From positions 248,001-312,000 of the forward strand of contig NZ_KB905694.1 in the NCBI RefSeq assembly GCF_000380985.1: a stretch of DNA of 64,000 nucleotides, written 5' to 3'. The first letter of the stretch is position 1. Each line of letters starts with the position of its first letter. This DNA is from Proteiniphilum acetatigenes DSM 18083 (GTDB taxonomy: Bacteria > Bacteroidota > Bacteroidia > Bacteroidales > Dysgonomonadaceae). Below, one piece after another: positions 27,058 to 36,183 of this stretch. Made by a program: the position numbers and the translations under genes. The notes below the pieces were generated by a model. The model did no database searches, was not told the DNA's origin, and saw only the letters and a program-made list of their open reading frames with translations.

Positions 27058-28244
27058 AGAAAAAAGTAGTATTAGCATTTAGTGGCGGCCTCGATACCTC
27101 CTTCTGTGTACCCTGGCTGATCAATGAGAAAGGACTGGAAGTACACACTGTGATTGTGAATACCGGCGGGTTTTCCGATGAAGAAGCAAAATCGATTGAA
27201 GAACGGGCCCTAAAACTGGGCGCTACCACGCACACCTGTATCAATGCTGTTGAAGATTATTATGAGAAAGGCATCAGATACCTGATCTATGGTAACATAT
27301 TAAAGAATAACACCTATCCGTTGTCGGTCAGTTCCGAGCGTTTTTTTCAGGCAATGGCGGTGCTGGATCATGTAAAAAAGATCGGCGCCGATTTTGTGGC
27401 TCATGGGAGTACGGGAGCCGGAAACGACCAGGTACGTTTCGATCTTGTATTTGAAGTGCTGGCACCGGAGGTACAAATCCTTGCACCGATCCGCGAACTG
27501 AGTCTCTCCCGTCAGCAGGAGATCGACTACCTGAAAGAGAAAGGTTTCGACTTCTCGTGGGAGAAATCGAAATATTCCATCAACCAGGGTATATGGGGTA
27601 CCAGCGTAGGCGGTGTGGAGACGTTGAAATCATCGGGTGTCCTCCCCGAAGAGGCATATCCGTCGCAGGTGACCGACTGGGGTACGGAACGCATCACTCT
27701 GGGATTTGAAAAAGGCGAACCGGTCTCACTGAACGGCGAAAAGATGGAGCCTGTTACATTAATTCACACACTACACAAAATAGCTTCCAAATACGGTATC
27801 GGCCGTGATGTTCACGTAGGTGATACTATCATCGGCACCAAAGGGCGTGTCGCTTTTGAAGCGCCTGCTCCACTGATCATCGTCAAGGCGCATCATCTGT
27901 TGGAAAAACATGTACTGACCAAACAGCAACTCTACTGGAAAGACCAGCTCTCCAACTGGTATGGACAACTCATGCACGAAGCACAATATCTGGAGCCCGT
28001 GATGCGTAATATCGAGACTTTCCTCGACGACACCCAGCAGTTTGTGACCGGTGATGTGGAAATAGAATTACGTCCCTACCATTTTGCGATATTGGGATGT
28101 TCCAGCGAATACGACCTGATGAACTCTAAATTCGGCGAATACGGAGAGACCAACAAATCGTTCTCCGGACAGGATGTAGTAGGATTCACAAAAGTGATCG
28201 CTAACCCGTTGAAAATTTATTATACCATTCACGACAATGATTAA
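27054..28244 (+). CDS. argG: Argininosuccinate synthase
   Basis: The 396-residue protein opens with the ATP pyrophosphatase motif LAFSGGLDTSFC. It has the AHGSTGAGNDQVRFD block and the citrulline/aspartate-site segment WEKSKYSINQGIWGTSVGG. It joins citrulline and aspartate with ATP to argininosuccinate. The GxTGxGNDxxRF block is present, as expected for the family. It overlaps the GNAT gene by four bases and argC by eight, which shows tight translational coupling. Length and motif order are normal. Confidence 0.96.
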   Translation: MKKKVVLAFSGGLDTSFCVPWLINEKGLEVHTVIVNTGGFSDEEAKSIEERALKLGATTHTCINAVEDYYEKGIRYLIYGNILKNNTYPLSVSSERFFQAMAVLDHVKKIGADFVAHGSTGAGNDQVRFDLVFEVLAPEVQILAPIRELSLSRQQEIDYLKEKGFDFSWEKSKYSINQGIWGTSVGGVETLKSSGVLPEEAYPSQVTDWGTERITLGFEKGEPVSLNGEKMEPVTLIHTLHKIASKYGIGRDVHVGDTIIGTKGRVAFEAPAPLIIVKAHHLLEKHVLTKQQLYWKDQLSNWYGQLMHEAQYLEPVMRNIETFLDDTQQFVTGDVEIELRPYHFAILGCSSEYDLMNSKFGEYGETNKSFSGQDVVGFTKVIANPLKIYYTIHDND

Positions 28245-29211
28245 CGTAAGTATAGCAGGCGGAACCGGCTATACGGCAGGCGAACTGCTTCGTATCCTGC
28301 TCCGCCATCCTGAAGTCAATATAGAAACGGTCATCAGCACCACCTCGGTGGGGATGCCCGTAGCGGAGATGCACCGTGATCTGTTGGGTGAGACCGATCT
28401 GGTCTTTAGCGACACTTTCCGTCAACCCGATGTGCTATTCCTTTGCCTGGGACATGGACTGTCACGTGCATTTCTGAATGACAACGATATTCCTCCCTCA
28501 TGCAAGATCATCGATCTTGGAAATGATTTCCGCAATAATCCGGTATTTAACGACAGGAATTTTGTGTTCGGACTGTGCGAACAAAATCGCGAACAGATCC
28601 GCACGGCAGATAGTGTGGCCAATCCAGGCTGTTTTGCCACGACCATCATGCTGGCACTATTGCCGCTGGCATCCCGGAATCTATTGACAAACGAAATACA
28701 TATACACGCCATTACAGGTTCCACGGGTGCAGGGAAACGGCCGGCCGATACAACTCACTTCAGTTATCGCGACAATAATATCTCCGTATATAAGCCATTC
28801 ACACATCAGCATCTGGAAGAGATCGCCAACACATTGACGAGCGCGGGTAACAGCGACCTACCGCAGATCAACTTCGTACCAATGCGGGGCGATTTCACTC
28901 GTGGTATTTTCGCCAGCGTATATACAAGATGGGATAAGAACATGTCGGAATCGGCTGTGATCGATCTTTACGAAGAGTATTACCGGTCATCTCCATTCGT
29001 GTTTGTTTCCAAACAGCCCATCAGTCTGAAAGAGGTGGTAAACACCAACAAGGGATTATTACATATCGAGTTTCATAACGGCTATATCCATATTACCTCG
29101 ATTACCGATAACCTCGTAAAAGGTGCGTCAGGACAGGCAGTACAAAATATGAATCTGATGTTCGGACTGGATGAAACGACAGGGCTGAAACTGAAAGGAA
29201 GCGCGTTTTGA
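28237..29211 (+). CDS. argC: N-acyl-gamma-glutamyl-phosphate reductase
   Basis: The 324-residue protein starts with the NADP-binding motif VSIAGGTGYTAGELLRIL. It has the catalytic cysteine in VANPGCFATTIMLALLPL and the family ITGSTGAGKRP and NFVPMRGDFTRGI segments. It reduces the acyl-glutamyl phosphate made by the argB product to the semialdehyde. It belongs to the short (about 320-residue) type. Its start lies inside the end of argG. It is followed by a 111-base spacer with degenerate repeats before argD. Confidence 0.96.
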   Translation: MINVSIAGGTGYTAGELLRILLRHPEVNIETVISTTSVGMPVAEMHRDLLGETDLVFSDTFRQPDVLFLCLGHGLSRAFLNDNDIPPSCKIIDLGNDFRNNPVFNDRNFVFGLCEQNREQIRTADSVANPGCFATTIMLALLPLASRNLLTNEIHIHAITGSTGAGKRPADTTHFSYRDNNISVYKPFTHQHLEEIANTLTSAGNSDLPQINFVPMRGDFTRGIFASVYTRWDKNMSESAVIDLYEEYYRSSPFVFVSKQPISLKEVVNTNKGLLHIEFHNGYIHITSITDNLVKGASGQAVQNMNLMFGLDETTGLKLKGSAF

Positions 29212-29322
29212 TAAAGTGGGAAAGTGGGAAGGTGGAAAAGTGATTAGGCAACATCCCAAATCAAACTTCCCAAATTCTTTCTTCACTTTTCATTTTCAAT
29301 TTTCAATTTTCAATTTGACAAG
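29212..29322 (+). repeat. Degenerate short tandem tract in the argC-argD spacer
   Basis: Two low-complexity blocks are visible: a GTGGGAAA/GTGGAAAAG-type run at the 5' end, and three successive TTTTCAA units (ATTTTCAATTTTCAA) ending just before the argD start. No hairpin with a T-run is evident. Confidence 0.6.
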
Positions 29323-30447
29323 ATGAATCTATTCGACGTATATAGTTTATGGGAGATTGAACCGATACGGGCACAGGGTTGTCATGTATGGGATAATGAA
29401 GGAACGAAGTATCTCGACCTTTACGGCGGACATGCAGTGATCTCCATCGGACACTCCCATCCCCATTATGTAAAAGCGGTGCAGGACCAGGTGGAGAAGA
29501 TCGGCTTCTACTCCAACTCGGTACAGAACTCTTTACAGCAGGAACTGGCCAATAAACTGGGAGAGCAGTCCGGTTATCCCGACTATTCGCTTTTTCTATG
29601 TAATTCCGGTGCCGAAGCCAATGAAAATGCGTTAAAACTGGCATCGTTCCATACCGGAAAAAAACGCGTGATTGCGTTCCACGGGGCATTCCACGGACGC
29701 ACCTCCGGTGCGGTCGCTGTTACGGAGAATCCGGCCATTCAAGCTCCTTTCAACACAGGGCATGAGGTCACCTTTGTGCCACTCAATGATATAGAAGCAG
29801 TGAAAGCTGAAATCCTGAAAGGTGATGTAGCGGCAGTTATTATCGAAGGTATCCTCGGTGTTGCCGGTATTTTTACTCCGGAAACTTTATTCTTGCAACA
29901 ACTGGCACTTCTCTGTAGGCAAAACGACGTAATATTGATCCTCGACGAGATACAATCGGGTTACGGTCGCAGTGGACAATTCTTTGCTCATCAATCAGCC
30001 GGCATACGACCCGACTTAATTACGATGGCCAAAGGGATGGGTAACGGCTTTCCGATCGGAGGTTTACTCATCTCATCCAAATTCGAAGCAAAAAAGGGAA
30101 TACTCGGAACCACTTTCGGAGGCAATCATTTGGCTTGTGCAGCTGCCATTGCGGTTCTCGATGTATTGAAAGCAGAGTCGCTGGTGGAAAATGCAGCGGA
30201 TATGGGTAATTATCTGAAACAGGAGCTATCGGAAATAAATGGTATCACGGAGATCCGTGGACGGGGATTGATGCTCGGTATCGAATTCCTTCCGGAATTT
30301 GGTGCCGTTCGCAACCGGCTTCTTTTTGAAAGCCATATTTTTACCGGCGGGGCAAAGAACAACGTGATGCGTCTGTTACCTCCACTTTCGATATCAAAAG
30401 CAGAAATCGATATTTTTATTACTGAACTAAAAGATAAATTGATATGA
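29323..30447 (+). CDS. argD: N-acylornithine aminotransferase (class III, PLP)
   Basis: The 374-residue protein shows LYGGHAVISIGHSHP, NSGAEANENALKLA, FHGAFHGRTSGAVA and ILDEIQSGYGRSG. The PLP-lysine segment is TMAKGMGNGFPIGG, followed by TTFGGNHLACAAAIAVL. It transfers an amino group to the acyl-glutamate semialdehyde. The length is slightly shorter than E. coli ArgD (about 400), as is usual in Bacteroidetes. In this operon the substrate is probably N-succinyl rather than N-acetyl semialdehyde, judged from the argF' gene that overlaps its end by four bases. Confidence 0.95.
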   Translation: MNLFDVYSLWEIEPIRAQGCHVWDNEGTKYLDLYGGHAVISIGHSHPHYVKAVQDQVEKIGFYSNSVQNSLQQELANKLGEQSGYPDYSLFLCNSGAEANENALKLASFHTGKKRVIAFHGAFHGRTSGAVAVTENPAIQAPFNTGHEVTFVPLNDIEAVKAEILKGDVAAVIIEGILGVAGIFTPETLFLQQLALLCRQNDVILILDEIQSGYGRSGQFFAHQSAGIRPDLITMAKGMGNGFPIGGLLISSKFEAKKGILGTTFGGNHLACAAAIAVLDVLKAESLVENAADMGNYLKQELSEINGITEIRGRGLMLGIEFLPEFGAVRNRLLFESHIFTGGAKNNVMRLLPPLSISKAEIDIFITELKDKLI

Positions 30448-31397
30448 GAAACTTCACATCCGTGCATGACATCGGAGACCTGAAAAGTGCACTTGCAAAG
30501 GCAAAACACGTCAAAGAGAACCCTTTTGCAGACCAGGAACTGGGTAAAAATAAAACCTTGTTGATGATCTTTTTCAATTCAAGCCTGCGTACCCGCCTGA
30601 GCACCCAGAAAGCGGCATTGAACCTCGGCATGAACGTAATTGTACTCGATATCAATCAAGGCGCCTGGAAGTTAGAGACCGAAAAAGGAGTCATTATGGA
30701 TGGAGATAAACCGGAACATATCCTGGAAGCGATCCCCGTGATGGGCTCTTACTGCGATGTGATCGGGGTACGCTCTTTTGCCCAGTTCGAAAACAAGGCT
30801 TCTGATTATAATGAAGTCATACTGAATCAGTTTATACAATATTCGGGTAAACCGGTCTTCAGTATGGAGGCAGCTACACGTCATCCATTGCAAAGTTTTG
30901 CCGACCTGATCACTATTGAAGAATATAAAAAAACAGAGAAGCCGAAAGTGGTACTCACCTGGGCACCCCATCCACGCGCGTTACCCCAGGCGGTTCCCAA
31001 CTCATTTGCCGAGTGGATGAACGCTGCCGGCTATGAATTCGTGATCACCCATCCCGAAGGATATGAACTCGACAACAAGTTTGTCGGTAAGGCCGTAGTG
31101 GAATACGATAAAGAGAAAGCTTACAAAGGAGCCGACTTTATTTATGCCAAAAACTGGGCGGCATACCAGGATCCGAACTATGGAAAAATTTTAAGTACCG
31201 ACCGTGCATGGACTGTAGACACCGAAAAAATGGCCCTGACTAATAACGCTTATTTTATGCATTGTCTGCCGGTACGCCGTAACATGATCGTCAGCGACGA
31301 GGTGATCGAAAGCCCACAATCGATTGTGATCCCAGAAGCGGCTAACCGTGTGGTTTCAGCACAAGTGATACTGAAAGAGATATTGCTGGGACTGTAA
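30444..31397 (+). CDS. argF': N-succinylornithine carbamoyltransferase
   Basis: The 317-residue transcarbamylase has the carbamoyl-phosphate site FFNSSLRTRLSTQKA, MEAATRHPLQSFADL, the substrate loop WAPHPRALPQAVPNSFAEW and HCLPVRRNMIVSD. It belongs to the N-acylornithine branch, not the classical OTC branch. The discriminating position is Pro90 (MDGDKPEH). Pro90 is the residue known from the Bacteroides fragilis enzyme to select succinylornithine, where the Xanthomonas acetyl enzyme has Glu. It converts the acylornithine to acylcitrulline with carbamoyl phosphate, so deacylation happens after this step. Start overlaps argD by four bases. Confidence 0.94.
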   Translation: MRNFTSVHDIGDLKSALAKAKHVKENPFADQELGKNKTLLMIFFNSSLRTRLSTQKAALNLGMNVIVLDINQGAWKLETEKGVIMDGDKPEHILEAIPVMGSYCDVIGVRSFAQFENKASDYNEVILNQFIQYSGKPVFSMEAATRHPLQSFADLITIEEYKKTEKPKVVLTWAPHPRALPQAVPNSFAEWMNAAGYEFVITHPEGYELDNKFVGKAVVEYDKEKAYKGADFIYAKNWAAYQDPNYGKILSTDRAWTVDTEKMALTNNAYFMHCLPVRRNMIVSDEVIESPQSIVIPEAANRVVSAQVILKEILLGL

Positions 31398-31486
31398 AAG
31401 GTGGAAAGGTGGGAAGGTCAGCATATCCGTAAGTCACTAATCAACCTTCTTCAATCCTATCCAATCTGAATCAATCTATATAAATT
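31398..31486 (+). repeat. Degenerate short tandem tract in the argF'-argB spacer
   Basis: The spacer repeats the GGTGGAAAGGTGGGAAGG theme seen after argC, and then a run of TCAATC/CCAATC-like units up to the argB start. Confidence 0.5.
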
Positions 31487-32275
31487 ATGACAGAGAGCAA
31501 AAAAGCAGCCCTTTCAATTGTAAAGATCGGGGGAAATATAGTAGATAATCCGGAAGCACTGGAACTCTTCCTGAATGACTTTCATCAACTCGAAGGGCAT
31601 AAACTCTTGGTACACGGCGGGGGGGTGATGGCATCCAAGATGGCAGAACAACTTGGGATCGAGACCAAAATGATACATGGCCGCCGCATCACCGACGAAG
31701 AAACCCTGAAATTGGTTACCATGGTATATGCAGGATGGGGAAACAAAAATATAGTGGCATTACTACAAAAAACAGGATGTAATGCCATCGGGCTCTCAGG
31801 TGCCGATGCCAACACCATTCCGGCAATACGTCGCTCTCCTGTACCGATCGATTTTGGTTTTGCCGGCGATCCTGATCCGGATAAAACCAACACGGATTTT
31901 ATCTCTCAACTGATAGAGAGTAGCATCACTCCAGTGTTTTGCGCCATCACGCACGACGGTAACGGTTCATTACTGAACACAAACGCCGATACCATCGCCT
32001 ATACATTAGCAACAGCACTTTCAGAAAAGTATCTTGTTACGATCTATTATTGCTTCGAGAAAGAAGGAGTAATGATGGATGTGAACGATCCGGCCAGTAT
32101 GATTCCGATGATGACCAGGGAAGAGTATGAAACATACAAACAAAAGGGTATTATCGTCGACGGTATGATCCCAAAACTGGACAATTCTTTCAGGGCAATA
32201 GAGAATGGCGTATCGAAAGTGGTGGTTTTACATGCGAAAAACTTATTATCCGGAAAAGGGACGGTGTTAGGCTGA
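31487..32275 (+). CDS. argB: Acylglutamate kinase
   Basis: The 262-residue amino-acid kinase has the N-terminal KIGGNIVDNPEALE, the LLVHGGGVMASKMAEQLG substrate loop, GLSGADANTI and LNTNADTIAYTLATAL. The C-terminal MIPKLDNSFRAIENGVSKV block is also present. It phosphorylates the gamma-carboxyl of the acylated glutamate. It lacks the N-terminal helix that makes hexameric, arginine-inhibited forms, so feedback control may differ. It is flanked on both sides by spacers with degenerate tandem tracts. Confidence 0.94.
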   Translation: MTESKKAALSIVKIGGNIVDNPEALELFLNDFHQLEGHKLLVHGGGVMASKMAEQLGIETKMIHGRRITDEETLKLVTMVYAGWGNKNIVALLQKTGCNAIGLSGADANTIPAIRRSPVPIDFGFAGDPDPDKTNTDFISQLIESSITPVFCAITHDGNGSLLNTNADTIAYTLATALSEKYLVTIYYCFEKEGVMMDVNDPASMIPMMTREEYETYKQKGIIVDGMIPKLDNSFRAIENGVSKVVVLHAKNLLSGKGTVLG

Positions 32276-32448
32276 TGTGATGATTTAACGATGTGATAAT
32301 GTGAAGATTTATTGATGTGATAAAACTTAGAACTCGAAACTTAGAAATGGGAAGTAGAGTCTACCTTTTTTCACTTTTAGTTTTTAATTTACAAAAAGCC
32401 TTGGCTACAAACTCACAGAAAGTGCCAATTTGCAACTAGTAATTTCTT
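32276..32448 (+). repeat. Degenerate tandem tract in the argB-argE spacer
   Basis: The first 60 bases repeat a GATGTGATAA/GATTTA theme with a period of about 10. The remaining part is A/T-rich with no recognised promoter or terminator. Confidence 0.5.
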
Positions 32449-33507
32449 ATGGATACTTTTACACAAAACGCGGTTGAACTGTTAAGGAAACTGGTTTCTA
32501 TCCAATCATTTTCCGGAGAGGAGCATCTGCGGAGCAATTTTCTGACGGAATATTTCAATGAAAAAGGGATTTCCACAGAGCGTATCGGCAATAACCTGAT
32601 TGTCCGTCAAACCCATCACGACGTATCGAAACCCACGCTGATGATGAACTCGCATCTCGATACTGTTCAACCGAACGCCGGATATACATTCGATCCGTTC
32701 ACCCCACCCCACTCCGATTCACATGTTTACGGACTGGGGAGTAATGATGCGGGAGCTAGTGTGGTTACTCTGCTGCAGACATTCTTATATTTCTACGAAA
32801 AGGAACTACCTGTTAATCTCTTACTGGCTTTGTCCGCGGAAGAGGAAAACTCCGGTCCGAATGGAATGACGTTGCTTTGGCAGAAACTCTCGGGCGAAGT
32901 GGATATGGCTATTATCGGGGAACCAACCGGTATGAGAGCAGCCATAGCTGAAAGAGGATTGCTGGTGATCGACGGGGAAGCGAAGGGGGTGAGCGGTCAT
33001 GCAGCCCGTAACGAGGGAGTAAACGCACTCTATATTGCACTGGACGATATTGCCGTCCTAAGATCGATGAAGTTCGACAAAATATCACCCACGATGGGAG
33101 AGGTAAAACTAACCGTCACGCAGATCAATGCCGGCACACAACACAATGTGGTTCCGGACCGGTGCAGTTTTGTGGTGGATATTCGACCCACAGAAATGTA
33201 CACCAACAGCGAGATCATGGAGATACTGCAACCGAAAGTGAAAAGCGAACTGAAAGCACGCTCGCTTACCAATCGGAGCTCAGCCACACCAACTGATCAC
33301 CTGTTAATGCAATGCGTACAACAACTCGGTATTGAAAGCTATACCTCCCCGACCACATCGGACTGGATGAGGGTCACCTGCCCTGCCCTGAAAATGGGGC
33401 CTGGAGAATCAGCACGTTCCCACCGCCCCGATGAGTTCGTGTTGATAGATGAACTGAAACAGGGTATCGAAGGATATATCCGTTTTATAAAGAATTTAAT
33501 GAAGTAA
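32449..33507 (+). CDS. argE: M20-family N-acylornithine/N-acylcitrulline deacylase
   Basis: The 352-residue metallopeptidase has the M20 zinc motifs MMNSHLDTVQP and LALSAEEENSGPNG (general-base Glu pair). It continues with AIIGEPTGMRAAIAERGLL, a dimer-lid segment GVSGHAARNEG and a late GPGESARSHRPDEF His ligand. In this pathway it would remove the acyl group after carbamoylation, yielding citrulline. A succinyl-citrulline substrate is inferred from the argF' specificity residue. Two bacterial relatives, DapE and ArgE, are hard to tell apart; operon context decides for arginine. Confidence 0.9.
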   Translation: MDTFTQNAVELLRKLVSIQSFSGEEHLRSNFLTEYFNEKGISTERIGNNLIVRQTHHDVSKPTLMMNSHLDTVQPNAGYTFDPFTPPHSDSHVYGLGSNDAGASVVTLLQTFLYFYEKELPVNLLLALSAEEENSGPNGMTLLWQKLSGEVDMAIIGEPTGMRAAIAERGLLVIDGEAKGVSGHAARNEGVNALYIALDDIAVLRSMKFDKISPTMGEVKLTVTQINAGTQHNVVPDRCSFVVDIRPTEMYTNSEIMEILQPKVKSELKARSLTNRSSATPTDHLLMQCVQQLGIESYTSPTTSDWMRVTCPALKMGPGESARSHRPDEFVLIDELKQGIEGYIRFIKNLMK

Positions 33508-33524
33508 CAAAACATAAAAAAGAT

Positions 33525-34820
33525 ATGGCAAAAATATGGGATAAAGGCTTTGATGCCAATCAGAGAGTGGAAGATTTTACCGTAGGAAACGACCGTGAAC
33601 TCGACCTGCGTTTGGCAAAATATGATATCCTGGGCTCGATGGCGCATATCAAAATGCTGGTGAAAATCGGCCTTCTGGAAGCAGAAGAGGAGAAGGTACT
33701 ACGAACCGAACTGCAAAATATCCTGGCAGAGGTGGCACAGGGAAATTTCAGGCTCGACAACGATGCCGAAGACATCCACTCGCAGGTAGAAGCGATGCTG
33801 ACCGGGAGGCTGGGAGAAATGGGCAAAAAGATCCATTCAGGCCGTTCCCGTAACGACCAGGTATTGGTCGATATCAAGCTTTATCTCAGAGAGGAAATCC
33901 TGCAGATCAAGGAGGAGGTAATTCAACTGTTCAATTTGTTGCAGTCACTCAGCGAACAACATAAAGAGGTATTGCTGCCCGGTTACACGCACGGACAGAT
34001 TGCGATGCCCTCTTCTTTCGGGTTGTGGTTCGGTGCCTATGCCGAATCGTTGGCAGACGACATGCATACGCTTGCGGCAGCATGGCAGGTAGCCGATCAG
34101 AATCCATTGGGATCGGCCGCCGGTTATGGCAGTTCTTTCCCATTGGATCGGGAGATGACCACCCGCGAACTGGGATTCGCAACTATGAGCTACAACGTTG
34201 TTGCTGCCCAGATGGGACGTGGCAAGACTGAACGGATCCTGGCCCAAAGCATGTCGAATATTGCTTCCACACTCAACAAGCTGGCCGCAGATAACTGTAT
34301 GTATCTTTCGGGAAACTATGGATTTATTTCCTATCCCGACGAGCTGACCACGGGATCGAGTATTATGCCACACAAAAAGAATCCCGACGTGTGGGAACTG
34401 ATCCGGGGTCACAGTAACCGACTGCAGAGCCTGCCCAATGAAATTGCATTGATGACCACCAATATGCCGCACGGCTATCATCGTGACTACCAGTTGCTGA
34501 AGGAAGTACTCTTCCCGGCGTTAGAAACCCTTCACAGGCTTTTACAGATGACATGTTTCATGCTGGAAAATATTTCGGTTAACAAAGACATTCTCTCCGA
34601 CCCACGATATGAATACCTCTTTACCGTAGAAGAGGTGAACAACCGTGTATTACAGGGTATTCCGTTCAGAGAAGCTTATCAGCAGGTAGGTAAAGAAGTA
34701 CAGGCCGGTTCTTTCCGTGCCCCGAAAGAAATACACCATACCCACGCCGGCAGTGTCGGCAATCTCTGTACGGAAGAGATCAGAAAGAAGATGGAGAAAG
34801 CTTCAGAGCCTATCAGGTAA
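33525..34820 (+). CDS. argH: Argininosuccinate lyase
   Basis: The 431-residue protein belongs to the fumarase/aspartase superfamily. It has MGKKIHSGRSRNDQVLVD, LPGYTHGQIAMPSSFGLWF and the signature loop GSSIMPHKKNPDVWE. It splits argininosuccinate into arginine and fumarate, completing the pathway. It begins 17 bases after argE and is the last plus-strand gene before the minus-strand island. It ends about 50 bases before the convergent VOC gene with no clear terminator hairpin between them. It is slightly shorter than the E. coli enzyme (457). Confidence 0.96.
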   Translation: MAKIWDKGFDANQRVEDFTVGNDRELDLRLAKYDILGSMAHIKMLVKIGLLEAEEEKVLRTELQNILAEVAQGNFRLDNDAEDIHSQVEAMLTGRLGEMGKKIHSGRSRNDQVLVDIKLYLREEILQIKEEVIQLFNLLQSLSEQHKEVLLPGYTHGQIAMPSSFGLWFGAYAESLADDMHTLAAAWQVADQNPLGSAAGYGSSFPLDREMTTRELGFATMSYNVVAAQMGRGKTERILAQSMSNIASTLNKLAADNCMYLSGNYGFISYPDELTTGSSIMPHKKNPDVWELIRGHSNRLQSLPNEIALMTTNMPHGYHRDYQLLKEVLFPALETLHRLLQMTCFMLENISVNKDILSDPRYEYLFTVEEVNNRVLQGIPFREAYQQVGKEVQAGSFRAPKEIHHTHAGSVGNLCTEEIRKKMEKASEPIR

Positions 34821-34871
34821 CAAAATGTATGGTCTTTATATACTCGGTCTGTGATGACGTGAATATAAATA

Positions 34872-35261
34872 TTACCCCACGACAAAACAGAACGGATGTC
34901 CCACGGGGTCAAGCATAACTGTCCACTCGTCGCTATATTGGATCGCTGCTTTCGTTGCGCCGCATGAAATTGCGTGTTTCACAGCACGTTCCATATCTTC
35001 CCTACTTTGTACCGTAAAGTCGATGTGTAACATCTGTTGCTGCGCACCAGCCTTTTCCGGCCAAACAGGCGGAACGTAGTCGGGGTTGGTTTGAAAGGCG
35101 ATCTTAACACCACCCGACGGAGAACGGATGTCCAGAAAATCTCCTTCTTCTATAAAATCCTTTTCCCATCCAAGCATCCGGATATAAAAATCAGACAAAG
35201 CCTGAATATCGGGGCAATCAAGTACGATTGACTTTAATTTGATTACAGGTATGTTATTCAT
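34872..35261 (-). CDS. VOC-superfamily (glyoxalase/bleomycin-resistance fold) protein
   Basis: The 129-residue protein has two beta-alpha-beta-beta-beta units. The first includes KLKSIVLDCPDIQALSDFY and MLGWE. The second includes MLHIDFTV, EDMERAVKHAISCGA and the end VMLDPVGHPFCFV. It resembles the glyoxalase-like family found stand-alone in many genomes. The metal ligands expected in glyoxalase I are only partly evident. Function may be binding or detoxification; nothing more specific can be claimed. It is the outermost gene of the accessory island next to argH. Confidence 0.85.
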   Translation of the reverse strand: MNNIPVIKLKSIVLDCPDIQALSDFYIRMLGWEKDFIEEGDFLDIRSPSGGVKIAFQTNPDYVPPVWPEKAGAQQQMLHIDFTVQSREDMERAVKHAISCGATKAAIQYSDEWTVMLDPVGHPFCFVVG

Positions 35262-35371
35262 ATACTGCTCCTTTCCTCATTATAAATCTTTTATTAGTAT
35301 ATTTTTTGATATGAGATAGATTTAATCATCAAAACAATTCTGACTTTTTCATCTTCCTGAAGTTCATTTTT

Positions 35372-35836
35372 TTATTTTTGTCTGATATGCGGAAATTTGT
35401 CTTTTACCAAATTCAGTTCAATTCCAAACTCTAAATAAGCTTTCAGTCCGTCCAATACAGTTGTAAAACCACCTGTATTGTTCTTGATTGCTTCAATTAA
35501 ATCATCACCTTTTTGGCTAAAACCATAATTCCTGATTATCACATAGGTCGTTTCTTCTGTCAATGCTGTAAACTCAAAATCAACCGTTGTGGCAGGATTG
35601 TCCCATTCAATTGTTACTTTTTGATTGGGTATAATTTCTTTTACTTTTATGTTGTCAGATACACCATACATTTCCCATTGCCAAGTAATTGTTTTACCTG
35701 TTTCAAGTTGTCCACTCGATTTGGTAAACCAAAATTTGGTGGTTATTGCCGGGTCAATGAATGCCTGAAAAACTGTCGAAACGGGTTTTCTTATCATCAT
35801 CTGACATTCTACTGTTGGAATTTTTATTTCTGCCAT
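35372..35836 (-). CDS. SRPBCC/AHSA1-domain protein
   Basis: The 154-residue protein has the AHSA1/START-like pattern: MMIRKPVSTVFQAFIDPAITTKFWF, GKTITWQWEMYG, KVTIEWDNP and the end DLIEAIKNNTGGFTTVLDGLKAYLE. The family is a small lipid- or ligand-binding helix-grip fold, often called activator of Hsp90-like. There is no signal peptide. A second, distinct SRPBCC gene lies at 37661-38098. The upstream spacer (35837-35931) contains an imperfect palindrome CTAACAG-N6-CTGTTGG around 35903-35922. Confidence 0.88.
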   Translation of the reverse strand: MAEIKIPTVECQMMIRKPVSTVFQAFIDPAITTKFWFTKSSGQLETGKTITWQWEMYGVSDNIKVKEIIPNQKVTIEWDNPATTVDFEFTALTEETTYVIIRNYGFSQKGDDLIEAIKNNTGGFTTVLDGLKAYLEFGIELNLVKDKFPHIRQK

Positions 35837-35931
35837 TTTCTTTTCCTTGGAATTTTATCTTTTGTCTTTGTTGTCGGATGTCGTCTGTTACAATGGTCAC
35901 TAACAGTTCGTGCTGTTGGGCACAGTTGTTT

Positions 35932-36183
35932 TTATCTTTGGACTCTCAAATATTTCCATTTAATCATTTGGCTAATAAATACCAGGAATACTCCTGCAAT
36001 CATAAATGGAAGCCATATGCTAATTATCGCATCTGCTCTAGCTACATTAGCAATCATATAAATTAAAGCTGAAATCAAAATTACTACACCCAAGTATAGT
36101 ACTGATTGGCTCGCAATTGAAACATAACGAGTACTTTTTAATGCTCGTTTTCTGTCTTTTGTCAGAAATCCTTTCTGTATCAT
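35932..36183 (-). CDS. Small two-helix membrane protein of unknown function
   Basis: The 83-residue protein has a positively charged N-terminus (KGFLTKDRKRALKSTRY). Two hydrophobic segments follow (about residues 28-48, LYLGVVILISALIYMIANV, and 56-73, IWLPFMIAGVFLVFIS). No family is recognised. The charge pattern suggests both ends lie in the cytoplasm. It has neighbours of unrelated function on the same strand, and a 332-base non-coding stretch upstream. Confidence 0.65.
   Translation of the reverse strand: MIQKGFLTKDRKRALKSTRYVSIASQSVLYLGVVILISALIYMIANVARADAIISIWLPFMIAGVFLVFISQMIKWKYLRVQR

Noticed and set aside
33945-34481. 178-codon minus-strand ORF inside argH
   Set aside because: It is a shadow of the highly supported argH frame with no family motifs.
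35513-36061. 182-codon plus-strand ORF within the SRPBCC/small membrane gene region
   Set aside because: It is antisense to two minus-strand genes with family support, and its translation is rich in Cys/Phe without domain features.
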